This document shows, piece by piece, positions 1 to 7,744 of a DNA stretch of 64,000 bases. The DNA is from an uncultured Flavobacteriales bacterium (lineage in GTDB: Bacteria > Bacteroidota > Bacteroidia > Flavobacteriales > Flavobacteriaceae), in the NCBI GenBank assembly GCA_913020155.1, contig CAJWBA010000002.1, forward strand, positions 62,001-126,000, read 5' to 3'. The stretch's first letter is position 1; each line of letters begins with the position of its first letter. Under the pieces are notes generated by a model. The model was not told the origin of the DNA. It made no database searches and saw only the letters and a program-made list of their open reading frames with translations. A program made the position numbers and the translations under genes.

Positions 1-337
1 CATCTTGAACAATCCGAATACCAACACTTCCATTTTCAGCTTTTAAATCTGCTGCAACTCCTCTCACATTGGGGTAAATTACAGTGGTTGGTTTGCTTGC
101 TAAAGCAATTTTTTTGATGTCATCCTCTAGTTTTCCTGTAAGTAGTTCAAGCATTTCAAAATCCGAAACTAGGCAGATTAAAGCTTTAACATCTTTTCTT
201 TTTTTTAAGCTATACACTTTTTTGATTGACTCAGAATTTGTGGCATCGCATCCAATTCCCCATATGGTATCAGTAGGGAAGAGGAGTGTACTTCCTTGGG
301 CTAGTGCTTCGCAACCTTCATTTACAAAAGTTTTCAT
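1..337 (-). CDS. tsaC: L-threonylcarbamoyladenylate synthase (YrdC/Sua5 family), 3' part missing
   Basis: This open frame runs off the left edge of the window, so it is absent from the ORF track. Reading the minus strand from an ATG at 337 gives about 112 residues without a stop. The N-terminal part contains PTDTIWGIGCDATN, the typical YrdC nucleotide-binding signature, and later SVGIRI, which also fits the fold. The family makes threonylcarbamoyl-AMP from threonine, bicarbonate and ATP for the t6A37 modification of ANN-decoding tRNAs in the cytoplasm. The gene lies just downstream of dapD (14 bp), so it is probably cotranscribed with it. The missing C-terminus prevents a decision between the short TsaC and long Sua5 forms. 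Confidence 0.85.
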   Translation of the reverse strand, partial: MKTFVNEGCEALAQGSTLLFPTDTIWGIGCDATNSESIKKVYSLKKRKDVKALICLVSDFEMLELLTGKLEDDIKKIALASKPTTVIYPNVRGVAADLKAENGSVGIRIVQD

Positions 338-351
338 TTATTTTGAATAAA

Positions 352-1158
352 CTAAACAGCAACGTTGTGTTCTCTTAAAGCAACGTTTAAAGAGGTTTTC
401 TTATTGGTACTTTCTTTGCGTTTTCCAATGATCAAAGCACAAGGGACTTGGTATTCACCAGCATTAAATTGCTTTGGATAAGTACCCGGAATTACAACAG
501 ACCGAGCAGGTACTCTACCCTTGTATTCCACAGCTTCATCTAAACTTACATCAATTATTTTTGTAGAGGCAGTGAGTACAACATTTGCACCCAGAACAGC
601 TTCACGTTCAATGTGAACCCCCTCTACTACAATACAACGAGAACCGATAAAAGCATCGTCTTCAATGATAACGGGAGCAGCTTGAAGTGGCTCTAAAACT
701 CCCCCAATTCCAACACCACCGCTCAGATGAACATTTTCTCCAATTTGTGCACAACTTCCCACGGTTGCCCAAGTATCTATCATAGAACCCGAGTCAACAT
801 AAGCACCAATATTTACATAACTGGGCATCATAATAACTCCAGATGCTATGTAGGCTCCTTGTCTTGCAACAGCATGAGGCACTACTCGTATTCCTTTGGC
901 TGCATAATCTTTCTTGAGTGGCATTTTATCATGGAACTCCATAGGGCCAGCATGCAATGTTTCCATTTTTTGAATTGGAAAGTAAAGCACAACCGCTTTT
1001 TTTATCCACTCATTTACCTGCCAACCCTCCGAAGTAGGTTCGGCAACACGAAGACTACCCTCATCCAATTGGGTAATGATTGAACGGATTGCGTTTTGTG
1101 TTTCTTCTTGTTCCAGTAAGCTTCGGTCTTCCCAAGCCGCTTCTATAATTGCTCTCAT
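352..1158 (-). CDS. dapD: 2,3,4,5-tetrahydropyridine-2,6-dicarboxylate N-succinyltransferase
   Basis: DapD transfers succinyl from succinyl-CoA to tetrahydrodipicolinate in the succinylase branch of lysine and meso-diaminopimelate synthesis. The 268-residue product has the left-handed beta-helix hexapeptide pattern (YVNIGAYVDSGSMIDTWATV, then CAQIGENVHLSGGVGIGG), matching the family length and order. I start at the ATG at 1158 (MRAIIEAAWEDRS); the ORF-track start 26 codons upstream adds a basic non-homologous stretch and would lie over the TAAATTTG promoter box. The divergent neighbour is ruvX. dapB of the same pathway lies far away at 39867, so the lysine genes are scattered. Confidence 0.95.
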   Translation of the reverse strand: MRAIIEAAWEDRSLLEQEETQNAIRSIITQLDEGSLRVAEPTSEGWQVNEWIKKAVVLYFPIQKMETLHAGPMEFHDKMPLKKDYAAKGIRVVPHAVARQGAYIASGVIMMPSYVNIGAYVDSGSMIDTWATVGSCAQIGENVHLSGGVGIGGVLEPLQAAPVIIEDDAFIGSRCIVVEGVHIEREAVLGANVVLTASTKIIDVSLDEAVEYKGRVPARSVVIPGTYPKQFNAGEYQVPCALIIGKRKESTNKKTSLNVALREHNVAV

Positions 1159-1181
1159 GAAATTGATCTTAAATTTTTGCA

Positions 1182-1189
1182 CAAATTTA
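1182..1189 (-). promoter_or_regulatory. Candidate -7 box of the dapD promoter
   Basis: The minus strand reads TAAATTTG here, a perfect match to the Bacteroidota -7 consensus TAnnTTTG, ending 23 nt before the dapD ATG. I do not see a clear TTG -33 element at the usual 19-21 bp spacing, so the call rests on the -7 box and its position. Confidence 0.4.
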
Positions 1190-1254
1190 CGCCTTTTGCT
1201 CGACTTTATTTTGGTTTTTTTACACGAAGCCAACAAGGAGACGTATATTTACGC

Positions 1255-1680
1255 ATGGCAGAAATTATTGCAATTGATTTTGGAACCAAACGTACCGGAA
1301 TTGCCGCAACTGATCCTTTACAGATCATTGCATCAGGTCTGGTAATCCTTCCAAGTCAGGACGTAATCCCCTTCTTAGTCAACTACCTCAAGAGTCATGA
1401 GGTAGAAAGCTGTGTGGTTGGTCAGCCCAAAAGACACAACGGTACTTTCTCGGAAGTAGAAACTGAAATAAAGAAGTTTATACAAAATTTGAAAACCAAA
1501 ATACCTTCACTAGAAGTGAAGCGGTTTGACGAGCGTTTCACTTCAAAAATGGCTTTTCAAACCCTTATTGATTCTGGAGTGAAAAAGAAAACTAGAAAAG
1601 AGAAAGGTTTGATTGATAAAATTAGTGCAACTATTATCTTGCAGTCCTATTTAGAAGCACAAAACAATAATTGTTTATGA
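1255..1680 (+). CDS. ruvX: Putative pre-16S rRNA nuclease / Holliday junction resolvase-like RuvX (YqgF)
   Basis: The product is 141 residues, the normal YqgF length. It begins MAEIIAIDFGTKRTGIA, the RNase H-like first strand with its catalytic Asp, and carries RFDERFTSKMA and a C-terminal DKISATIILQSYLE with the last acidic residue. The family processes the 5' end of 16S rRNA. The ORF-track start at 1177 adds 26 residues unlike the family, so ATG 1255 is preferred. The stop overlaps the ATG of def by four bases (ATGA), indicating translational coupling in a ruvX-def-DUF5606-mazG operon. Confidence 0.93.
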   Translation: MAEIIAIDFGTKRTGIAATDPLQIIASGLVILPSQDVIPFLVNYLKSHEVESCVVGQPKRHNGTFSEVETEIKKFIQNLKTKIPSLEVKRFDERFTSKMAFQTLIDSGVKKKTRKEKGLIDKISATIILQSYLEAQNNNCL

Positions 1681-2264
1681 TATTACCCATAGAAGCATAC
1701 GGTACTCCCGTATTGAAAAAAGAAGGCAAAAACATAACACAAGATTATCCAGAACTCGATCAGTTCATAGCCAATATGTGGGAAACCATGTACGAAGCGA
1801 ATGGGGTAGGATTGGCAGCCCCTCAAGTTGGAGTTGGAATTCGTCTTTTTGTGGTTGATGCATCACCCTTTGCCGAGGGCGAAGAATTGAGAGATGAAGA
1901 AAGAGAACAACTGATTGAGTTTAAAAAAGTATTCATAAACCCTAAGCTTGAAGAATCGGGAGAAGAATGGGCGTTCAACGAAGGCTGTTTAAGTATTCCA
2001 GAAGTTCGCGAGGATATTTATCGTCAAGAAGAAATACACATCACCTATTTTGATGAAAACTTTAAAGAACATAAAGAATTTTTTACAGGATTACCTGCCC
2101 GAGTGATTCAACATGAATACGACCATATTGAGGGCATATTGTTTACAGATAAACTATCCCCACTCAAAAAAAAATTAATCAAAGGAAAATTAAATAATAT
2201 TGCAAAAGGAAACATTCAAGTAGATTACAAAATGCGTTTTCCTTTAGCGTCCAAAAAAAGATAA
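1677..2264 (+). CDS. def: Peptide deformylase
   Basis: Peptide deformylase removes the formyl group from the initiator methionine of new proteins. All three motifs are present: GVGLAAPQ, EGCLSIP with the metal-binding Cys, and HEYDHIEG with two His ligands and the catalytic Glu. The product is 195 residues from ATG 1677; the track's TTG at 1671 is two codons upstream and unnecessary. An acidic insertion (EGEELRDEEREQ) between motifs 1 and 2 is common in Bacteroidota enzymes. The start overlaps the ruvX stop. Confidence 0.96.
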   Translation: MILPIEAYGTPVLKKEGKNITQDYPELDQFIANMWETMYEANGVGLAAPQVGVGIRLFVVDASPFAEGEELRDEEREQLIEFKKVFINPKLEESGEEWAFNEGCLSIPEVREDIYRQEEIHITYFDENFKEHKEFFTGLPARVIQHEYDHIEGILFTDKLSPLKKKLIKGKLNNIAKGNIQVDYKMRFPLASKKR

Positions 2265-2272
2265 ATACCCCT

Positions 2273-2707
2273 ATGGAATTAGATAAAATAATAGCAATTT
2301 CAGGTCGGCCAGGCCTCTATGAAGTTCAGGTTCAAACCCGAAGTGGGTTTATTGCACATTCATTGACCGATGGAAAAAAAGTCACGTCATCTCTTCGAGA
2401 TAAAGTAAGTATGTTATCTGAAATTAACATCTATGGATTGCAAGCAGAAGTTCCTTTAGCAGAGGTTTTTCAAAAAATGATCACTCATGAAAATGGGGCA
2501 AAATGTACTATAAAGCCCAAAGATCCTGCATCGGATTTAGAAGCTTATTTTTTTGAATTATTTCAAGATTATGATGAGGAACGTGTGTACCCAAGCGATA
2601 TCAAAAAAATCATTCAATGGTACAATATTTTGATTGATAAAGGACTTCTTACCGCAGAAGCATATGAGGTTCAAGAAGAGTATAACTCCACAACAAAAGA
2701 ACAATGA
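2273..2707 (+). CDS. DUF5606 family protein
   Basis: This 144-residue protein starts ELDKIIAISGRPGLYEV, the hallmark opening of the Bacteroidota family DUF5606. It has no signal peptide or membrane segment, so it should be cytoplasmic. The C-terminal part (YPSDIKKIIQWYNILIDKGLL) is predicted helical. The function is unknown. It starts 8 bp after def and its stop overlaps the mazG ATG (ATGA), so it belongs to the ruvX-def-mazG operon. Confidence 0.85.
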   Translation: MELDKIIAISGRPGLYEVQVQTRSGFIAHSLTDGKKVTSSLRDKVSMLSEINIYGLQAEVPLAEVFQKMITHENGAKCTIKPKDPASDLEAYFFELFQDYDEERVYPSDIKKIIQWYNILIDKGLLTAEAYEVQEEYNSTTKEQ

Positions 2708-3480
2708 ATACTAGAAGTCAACAGCTCGATTCCATAGACCGTTTGCTAACCATCATGGACGAATTGCGTGAGCAATGCATGTGGGATAAGAAGCAAACTT
2801 TTGAATCCTTACGCCATTTGACAATTGAAGAAACCTATGAGCTGAGTGATGCGATCTTGGATCATAACTTGGAGGAGATCAAAAATGAATTGGGAGATTT
2901 ATTGCTCCACATTGCATTTTACTCCAAATTGGGAAGCGAAGAAAAATCTTTTGACATTGCCGATGTAGCGAATAGCATATCCGAGAAATTGATTAACAGA
3001 CATCCCCATATTTATAGAGACGTGCAAGTACAAGACGAAGAAGAAATAAAAAAAAACTGGGAAGCCCTAAAACTCAAGGAAGGAAAAAAATCTGTATTGG
3101 AAGGAGTACCCAAAGGACTCCCAGCCCTAGTAAAAGCCGAACGCATTCAGGATAAAGCAGCCGGGATAGGTTTTGACTGGGAACAAGCCGAACATGTATG
3201 GGAGAAGGTGCAAGAAGAGCTGTCTGAGTTCAATACAGAAGTTAAAAACGGTTCTTCAAAAGATCGAGAAGCTGAATTTGGAGATCTGTTATTTTCTATG
3301 ATCAATTACGCTCGTTTCCTAAAGATAAACCCTGATACTGCCCTTGAACGAACCAACCAAAAATTCACCAAACGCTTTCAATATCTCGAAGCCAAAGCAA
3401 AAGAATTGGGAAAAAAATTACAGCAAATGACCTTGGCTGAAATGGATGTTTATTGGGAAGAAGCAAAGAAAGAAAATTAG
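2704..3480 (+). CDS. mazG: Nucleoside triphosphate pyrophosphohydrolase
   Basis: MazG hydrolyses (d)NTPs to NMP and pyrophosphate, cleaning the nucleotide pool. The 258-residue product shows two MazG repeats: the N-terminal one has LTIEETYELSDAI and EIKNELGDLLLHIAFYSKLG with the metal-binding Glu/Asp pattern, and the C-terminal one has KVQEELSEF and REAEFGDLLFSMINYARFL. The length fits the two-domain enterobacterial form. It is the last gene of the operon; a 16-bp perfect inverted repeat begins 14 bp after its stop. Confidence 0.94.
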   Translation: MNTRSQQLDSIDRLLTIMDELREQCMWDKKQTFESLRHLTIEETYELSDAILDHNLEEIKNELGDLLLHIAFYSKLGSEEKSFDIADVANSISEKLINRHPHIYRDVQVQDEEEIKKNWEALKLKEGKKSVLEGVPKGLPALVKAERIQDKAAGIGFDWEQAEHVWEKVQEELSEFNTEVKNGSSKDREAEFGDLLFSMINYARFLKINPDTALERTNQKFTKRFQYLEAKAKELGKKLQQMTLAEMDVYWEEAKKEN

Positions 3481-3494
3481 GATTTTAATAAAAC

Positions 3495-3541
3495 AATCTG
3501 TTTTTTAATAACCCTTAAACCTTAGTATTAAAAAACAGATT
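3495..3541. terminator. Perfect 16-bp inverted repeat downstream of mazG, terminator-like
   Basis: AATCTGTTTTTTAATA at 3495-3510 is exactly complementary to TATTAAAAAACAGATT at 3526-3541, with a 15-nt loop. It directly follows the mazG stop, so the simplest reading is a transcription terminator. The stem is AT-rich with no strong GC base and only a short T-run follows, so it is not a textbook intrinsic terminator. The right arm also touches the beginning of the HlyD relic. Confidence 0.5.
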
Positions 3542-4020
3542 TTCCCAGAGGAGCTTCTAGAAAATACTTACGAAGTTCATCAGTTCAGGCTCAGCAAAAA
3601 GAGTAAGCGGATTTATGTAGGTATCCTTCTTTTGATTTTTGGTATCCTTTGCAGTCCCCCTTTATCTAGGTTGACCTCATTACTTCTGTTCGCGGTATAA
3701 TTAAAAACTTAACAAGAGCCTATTCCTATACTTATCACCTAATCTGGACAGGTAGTATTTACACAATAAGATTCGCACAGAACCGTTGCAAAAGGCGATA
3801 CATTACTCAAAATTACCTATCATGTATTGGATGAAAAGAAAAAATTCATGCTGGAAAAATTAAAAGAATACCTTTTTTTAATTGAAAATTTAAAGTAACG
3901 GATTCAAACCACCAACTCCAAAATACAAGGTCTAAAAACAGTGGGCATTTTTTTGCAAGGTCAAGAGGAGTTACAAACCCTACTGCATCAGGCAACAACT
4001 GCCAGAAAATTTGAGCAATT
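3527..4020 (+). pseudogene. Relic of a HlyD-family secretion adaptor (membrane fusion protein)
   Basis: No intact ORF exists here, but conceptual translation with frame changes gives a recognisable adaptor. The first segment reads PEELLENTYEVHQFRLSKKS followed by the hydrophobic RIYVGILLLIFGIL, as in an N-terminal transmembrane anchor. After a frame change comes LITSVRGIIKNL, then back in the first frame SGQVVFTQ, a TAA stop, and TVAKGDTLLKI, the biotinyl-lipoyl hairpin of HlyD proteins. A coiled-coil-like stretch (LDEKKKFMLEKLKEYLFLIE) follows, broken by another TAA. At least two frame changes and two stops make it nonfunctional. No partner transporter gene is nearby. Boundaries are approximate. 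Confidence 0.6.
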
Positions 4021-4039
4021 AATCTTTGATTTCTTCTGT

Positions 4040-5938
4040 CTATTCTTCCGAAAAAACCTCAGGATCAGGAGCTTGATTTTGCTTTTTTAAAGTTCTAGAA
4101 AGACTTTTGATTTGGTTGAGTTTGGTTTTCCATTGCTCAATTTTATTATTTAACTTTTCAATCTTAGAGTTGACTTCCTGGACCAGTGGATTTTCACTTG
4201 ATGTAGAACTGAAAAAGGCTAAATTATTTTGAAGTTGAATCAATTCTGTATTGGATTCTTCAATTTTTTTGTTAAGCAAAATTTGTTCTTTATTCAACCC
4301 ATCTTGGTTGTTTTTGAGTAAAATTAGATCAATTTTAAAACGAGCTGCTTGTTTTTCTTCATCAATTAGTTTGGTTTGATCCCAAAGACCACTCAAGAAA
4401 TTCTTGTACTCATTGTCTAATATATAGTTTACTCCTTGCGATGGATTCCCTATTTCTTCCCATTGAATAAATGCGTGATTAATGTATTCAGTTAAAGCTT
4501 CTGTCTCTGTAGGAGCGACTTGTGTTTTGAAAGCTTCAAAATAGTTTCGCTTTGCTTTTATGATTGCCTGGTCTTCTGGAGTAAAAGCTTCTTCTTTGTT
4601 TTTTAAGCGATCAAAATAAAGATCCGTAGATTTTTTGAATTCCTCCCATAGTTGGTTAGAAAGTTTTCGGGATATTCTCCCTGTCTTTTTCCAATCAGCC
4701 TGTATGGCTTTCATTCTATTAATGTACGATCGCCAATCTGAACTTACAAGTATGGACTTCACTTCTTCAATTAAAGCACTTTTTTGTTCGATATGAACTT
4801 TTTCTTCCTTCTTCTTTTCTTTGTAAAACTGATTCTTTTGATGGTTAAAATTTTTTAATACCAAGCGGAATTGATTCCAATTGTCTTTATTTTGAGCTCT
4901 GGGAATCCTTCCTATGCTGTAGAACTCTTTTTTAAGTGTGTTTACTTTTTTTAAGGCATTTTGCCATGCATTATGATTATTGAGATTGTTGGCGTAGAGC
5001 TCTTGAATATTGACCAGTATTACTCTTTTTTTATCCAGATTTTCTTGAAGAATGGCATCAATATTCTTGTTATACTCGTTTTTAAGCTCGTGAATTTTTG
5101 AAGTCGCTTTTTGAAAGCGTTTCCAAAGTTCTTCGCGGTGCTCTCGGGGAACAGGGCCTAAATCATTTTTCCAGTTACGGTGTAAGATATTTAATTTTCG
5201 AATGGCTACAATGATATCTGGATGATCGACCAGTGTTTCTGCGTGTTCTATTAATTTCAACTTTTCTTGGTAATTGTATTTGAAATCTTTGTCTCTAAGG
5301 GCACGATCTAAATGCAGGAAGTCATAGAAACGCTCTACATGATGCTTGTAGGTTTCCCAAATATTATTGCTTTCTTCTCTGGGAACAGGACCTGTATTAT
5401 GCCAACTTTCTTGAAGGACTCTAAATTCCTTATAATTATTGGAGTTGTTTTCACTTATTCCAATCAATGCTTTGATGTGTTCTATAATTTCAAGACGCTT
5501 TTCTAGGTTTTCTTTTTGACTTTTTTTTTGAGCTTTGAAATGAATACTTTTATTTTTTTTGTAATCTCGGTGGAGTGCGTAAAATTCTTTTTTGTAGTTC
5601 GGGCTAAATTCAAAATTAAGATCATTCCCTTCTCGATCGATGTATTCCTTTCTTTTCTTCCCTAAAATTTTTCCAAAACGAGTGTCAAACTGGGAAATAA
5701 TTTCTTGAATTTCTTTTCCTTTTTTTGTCCACTGGTCGGAATTAATAAATTTCTTTAAAACTTCTGGATAGGCTTCAAGTTCGAGTACTTCAAAATTGAT
5801 TTCTTTTTTGACCGTTTTTGGAACAGCTTCAGATTTACTAGCTTGTTTTTTTTCACTGGAGTTCGTGTTGTTATCAGAAGACTTATTGAGCCCCTCTTCT
5901 AAATTAGATTTATTAGGTTCAGTAGGTTTTTCCATCAT
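4040..5938 (-). CDS. DUF349 domain-containing coiled-coil protein
   Basis: This 632-residue, highly charged cytoplasmic protein contains four clear DUF349 repeats, marked by GPVPREESNNIWETY, GPVPREHREELWKRF, GRIPRAQNKDNWNQF and GRISRKLSNQLWEEF, each in a helical W-rich bundle. The first about 45 residues are a Ser/Lys-rich linker and the C-terminus is a long heptad-like coiled coil (about residues 550-620). The function of DUF349 proteins is not established. It lies at the end of a long minus-strand run after aroE. The start ATGATG is ambiguous by one codon. Confidence 0.85.
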   Translation of the reverse strand: MMEKPTEPNKSNLEEGLNKSSDNNTNSSEKKQASKSEAVPKTVKKEINFEVLELEAYPEVLKKFINSDQWTKKGKEIQEIISQFDTRFGKILGKKRKEYIDREGNDLNFEFSPNYKKEFYALHRDYKKNKSIHFKAQKKSQKENLEKRLEIIEHIKALIGISENNSNNYKEFRVLQESWHNTGPVPREESNNIWETYKHHVERFYDFLHLDRALRDKDFKYNYQEKLKLIEHAETLVDHPDIIVAIRKLNILHRNWKNDLGPVPREHREELWKRFQKATSKIHELKNEYNKNIDAILQENLDKKRVILVNIQELYANNLNNHNAWQNALKKVNTLKKEFYSIGRIPRAQNKDNWNQFRLVLKNFNHQKNQFYKEKKKEEKVHIEQKSALIEEVKSILVSSDWRSYINRMKAIQADWKKTGRISRKLSNQLWEEFKKSTDLYFDRLKNKEEAFTPEDQAIIKAKRNYFEAFKTQVAPTETEALTEYINHAFIQWEEIGNPSQGVNYILDNEYKNFLSGLWDQTKLIDEEKQAARFKIDLILLKNNQDGLNKEQILLNKKIEESNTELIQLQNNLAFFSSTSSENPLVQEVNSKIEKLNNKIEQWKTKLNQIKSLSRTLKKQNQAPDPEVFSEE

Positions 5939-6014
5939 CAGTTTTTTTTTTGTACGATTTAAAGTAAGCGACTGTTCTGATTACAGGTAGAATTTACAAA
6001 AAAAAATATTAAAC

Positions 6015-6770
6015 TTAGATTTCTGTCCAGATATTCCAGGATTTTTCGGCCTGCTGTTCAAGCATATGTAAACCATTTTGAGTTGTACATCCAATTTCGA
6101 TACCTTTCCTCAAAAACTGTGTTTTTTCTGGATTGTAAATTAAATCAAACAAAAAATGATCCTTTTTTAGAAGGTCATATGGAATGCTTGGTGCTTTGTT
6201 TAGATCAGGATGCGTTCCAATAGGGGTACAGTTTATGATCAATAGATGGGATGTCATAATGCGGTTATCAATTTCATCGTAGCTTATTTGACCTTCTGAG
6301 GGTTTTCTGGACACGAACAGGGGTTTAATATCCATTTTCTTAATTACATACTCAATTGCTTTTGATGACCCACCTGTCCCTAATATTAGGGCTTTTTTAC
6401 TGTGATTATTCCATTTTTTGAGTAATGCAGCCTTAAATCCAAAGGCATCTGTATTGTGGCCTTCAGTAGTTCCGTCTTCTAAAAACCGGATGGTATTTAC
6501 TGCCCCAATAATTTGGGCATCTTCTGAGAGCCTGTCCAAATAATTGATAATTGATTCTTTGTAAGGAATTGTTACGTTCAGACCTTTTACATTTTCTTTT
6601 TCTAAAATTGTTTTAATTTTTTCAATGGATTCCAAATCAAAATTTTCATAGGAACAGTTTTCAATTTTATCCTTATTAAATTTTTCAGCAAAATAGGATT
6701 GAGAAAAAGAATATTCTATGTTTTTCCCAACAAGTCCATAACGGTTAATTTTCTGTTCTTCTTTTCCCAT
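6015..6770 (-). CDS. aroE: Shikimate dehydrogenase
   Basis: AroE reduces 3-dehydroshikimate to shikimate with NADPH in the chorismate pathway. The 251-residue product has the substrate-binding SFSQSYF (about residue 21), GLNVTIPYKE with the catalytic Lys, GAVNTI, HNTDAFGF with the catalytic Asp, the dinucleotide-binding ILGTGGSSKAI and NCTPIGTHP. The C-terminal GLHMLEQQAEKSWNIW is also typical. Its start overlaps the 3' end of the upstream DUF368 gene by 26 bp, which suggests translational coupling; no other ATG close by gives a complete N-terminus. Confidence 0.94.
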   Translation of the reverse strand: MGKEEQKINRYGLVGKNIEYSFSQSYFAEKFNKDKIENCSYENFDLESIEKIKTILEKENVKGLNVTIPYKESIINYLDRLSEDAQIIGAVNTIRFLEDGTTEGHNTDAFGFKAALLKKWNNHSKKALILGTGGSSKAIEYVIKKMDIKPLFVSRKPSEGQISYDEIDNRIMTSHLLIINCTPIGTHPDLNKAPSIPYDLLKKDHFLFDLIYNPEKTQFLRKGIEIGCTTQNGLHMLEQQAEKSWNIWTEI

Positions 6771-7734
6771 AAATTTCTAGTAATGTAACAATTCCATAGC
6801 CTAAAAACATGAAAAGGATTACATAGATGTTTTCTGATTGATCGAACTTAGGCCAAAACAGTTCATGACGATCGAGATTCAACTCATTATTACTCTTTTT
6901 AACGACTCTTTTCCAAGGCCATAATGCATTTAATGACCCCAAAATAAAACCTACCAGAGTTGAAATAATTTTTTCTTTGTGGTTCAATAATAACCACCTC
7001 AATACTTTTGATAAAACAAGAAGTCCTGTGAGTGATCCTAGAGCAAATACAAGCATTACTCCCAAAAGCTCCATGCGATTGGAGTCATCAGTAAAGCTGA
7101 AGTCAAAGGAAGCTAAATCGACTAATGTGAAGTAAAGTGCGTTAACAGAATCAACCAAAAGCAGGGTGTAATTTCCTAATATCAGAATCAAGAGGGAACC
7201 CGACAATCCTGGTAAAATCATTCCAGAAATACTGATCATTCCACAGAAGAAAACGAAAAATAGATTATCATTTTCTTGACCTGGAGTCAAAAAGGAAACC
7301 ATCAATCCAGCGATTGTCCCCAAAAGGGTAAGGATGTATTCTTGAAATGTGTGTCGTTTTGATTGCATCCAAATAAAGAAAACCGAAGCAAGAACAAACC
7401 CAAAAAAAATCCCCCATACATATCTGGGGTAGTTTTGAATCAATTGATCTAAAATTAGTGAAACACTGAAAAAACTAATAATTACACCAAAAAAAAGTAA
7501 GCTTAAAAAGGATCCGTTTACGTGATGATAAAAAATTCTAAATTCACGTTTCAGTAGAAGGGAAAATGCTGTTTTATTGAATTTTGAAAAAGAAAAAATA
7601 AGTTCTTCATAAAATCCTGCAACAAGAGCAACAATTCCTCCCGATACTCCTGGAATTTTGTTTGCAACTCCCATTCCAATTCCCTTACAAATCAACAGTA
7701 ATTTTTGAGATATATTTCTTTTTTTAAGCAGCAT
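6745..7734 (-). CDS. DUF368 membrane protein (PopT-type polyprenyl-phosphate transporter family), copy 2
   Basis: The 329-residue product has about eight hydrophobic segments and the DUF368 signature GVANKIPGVSGGIVALVAGFYE near the N-terminus, with a second inverted-type motif GLSGSLLILILGNY in the middle. DUF368 (PopT) proteins have been shown in other bacteria to recycle undecaprenyl phosphate across the inner membrane for wall and surface-glycan synthesis; that role here is inference. It follows a DUF368 paralogue by 10 bp on the same strand. The two differ clearly in sequence (NKIPGVSGGIVAL here, DVIPGVSGGTIAL in the other), so it is not a recent duplication. Confidence 0.88.
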   Translation of the reverse strand: MLLKKRNISQKLLLICKGIGMGVANKIPGVSGGIVALVAGFYEELIFSFSKFNKTAFSLLLKREFRIFYHHVNGSFLSLLFFGVIISFFSVSLILDQLIQNYPRYVWGIFFGFVLASVFFIWMQSKRHTFQEYILTLLGTIAGLMVSFLTPGQENDNLFFVFFCGMISISGMILPGLSGSLLILILGNYTLLLVDSVNALYFTLVDLASFDFSFTDDSNRMELLGVMLVFALGSLTGLLVLSKVLRWLLLNHKEKIISTLVGFILGSLNALWPWKRVVKKSNNELNLDRHELFWPKFDQSENIYVILFMFLGYGIVTLLEIYGKRRTEN

Positions 7735-7744
7735 TTTTTTTATT

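Noticed and set aside
84-350. 88-aa plus-strand ORF
   Set aside because: It lies antisense to the truncated YrdC/Sua5 gene, which has clear family motifs.
1177-1254. Upstream extension of ruvX in the ORF track
   Set aside because: The 26 extra residues are unlike RuvX and cover the dapD promoter region.
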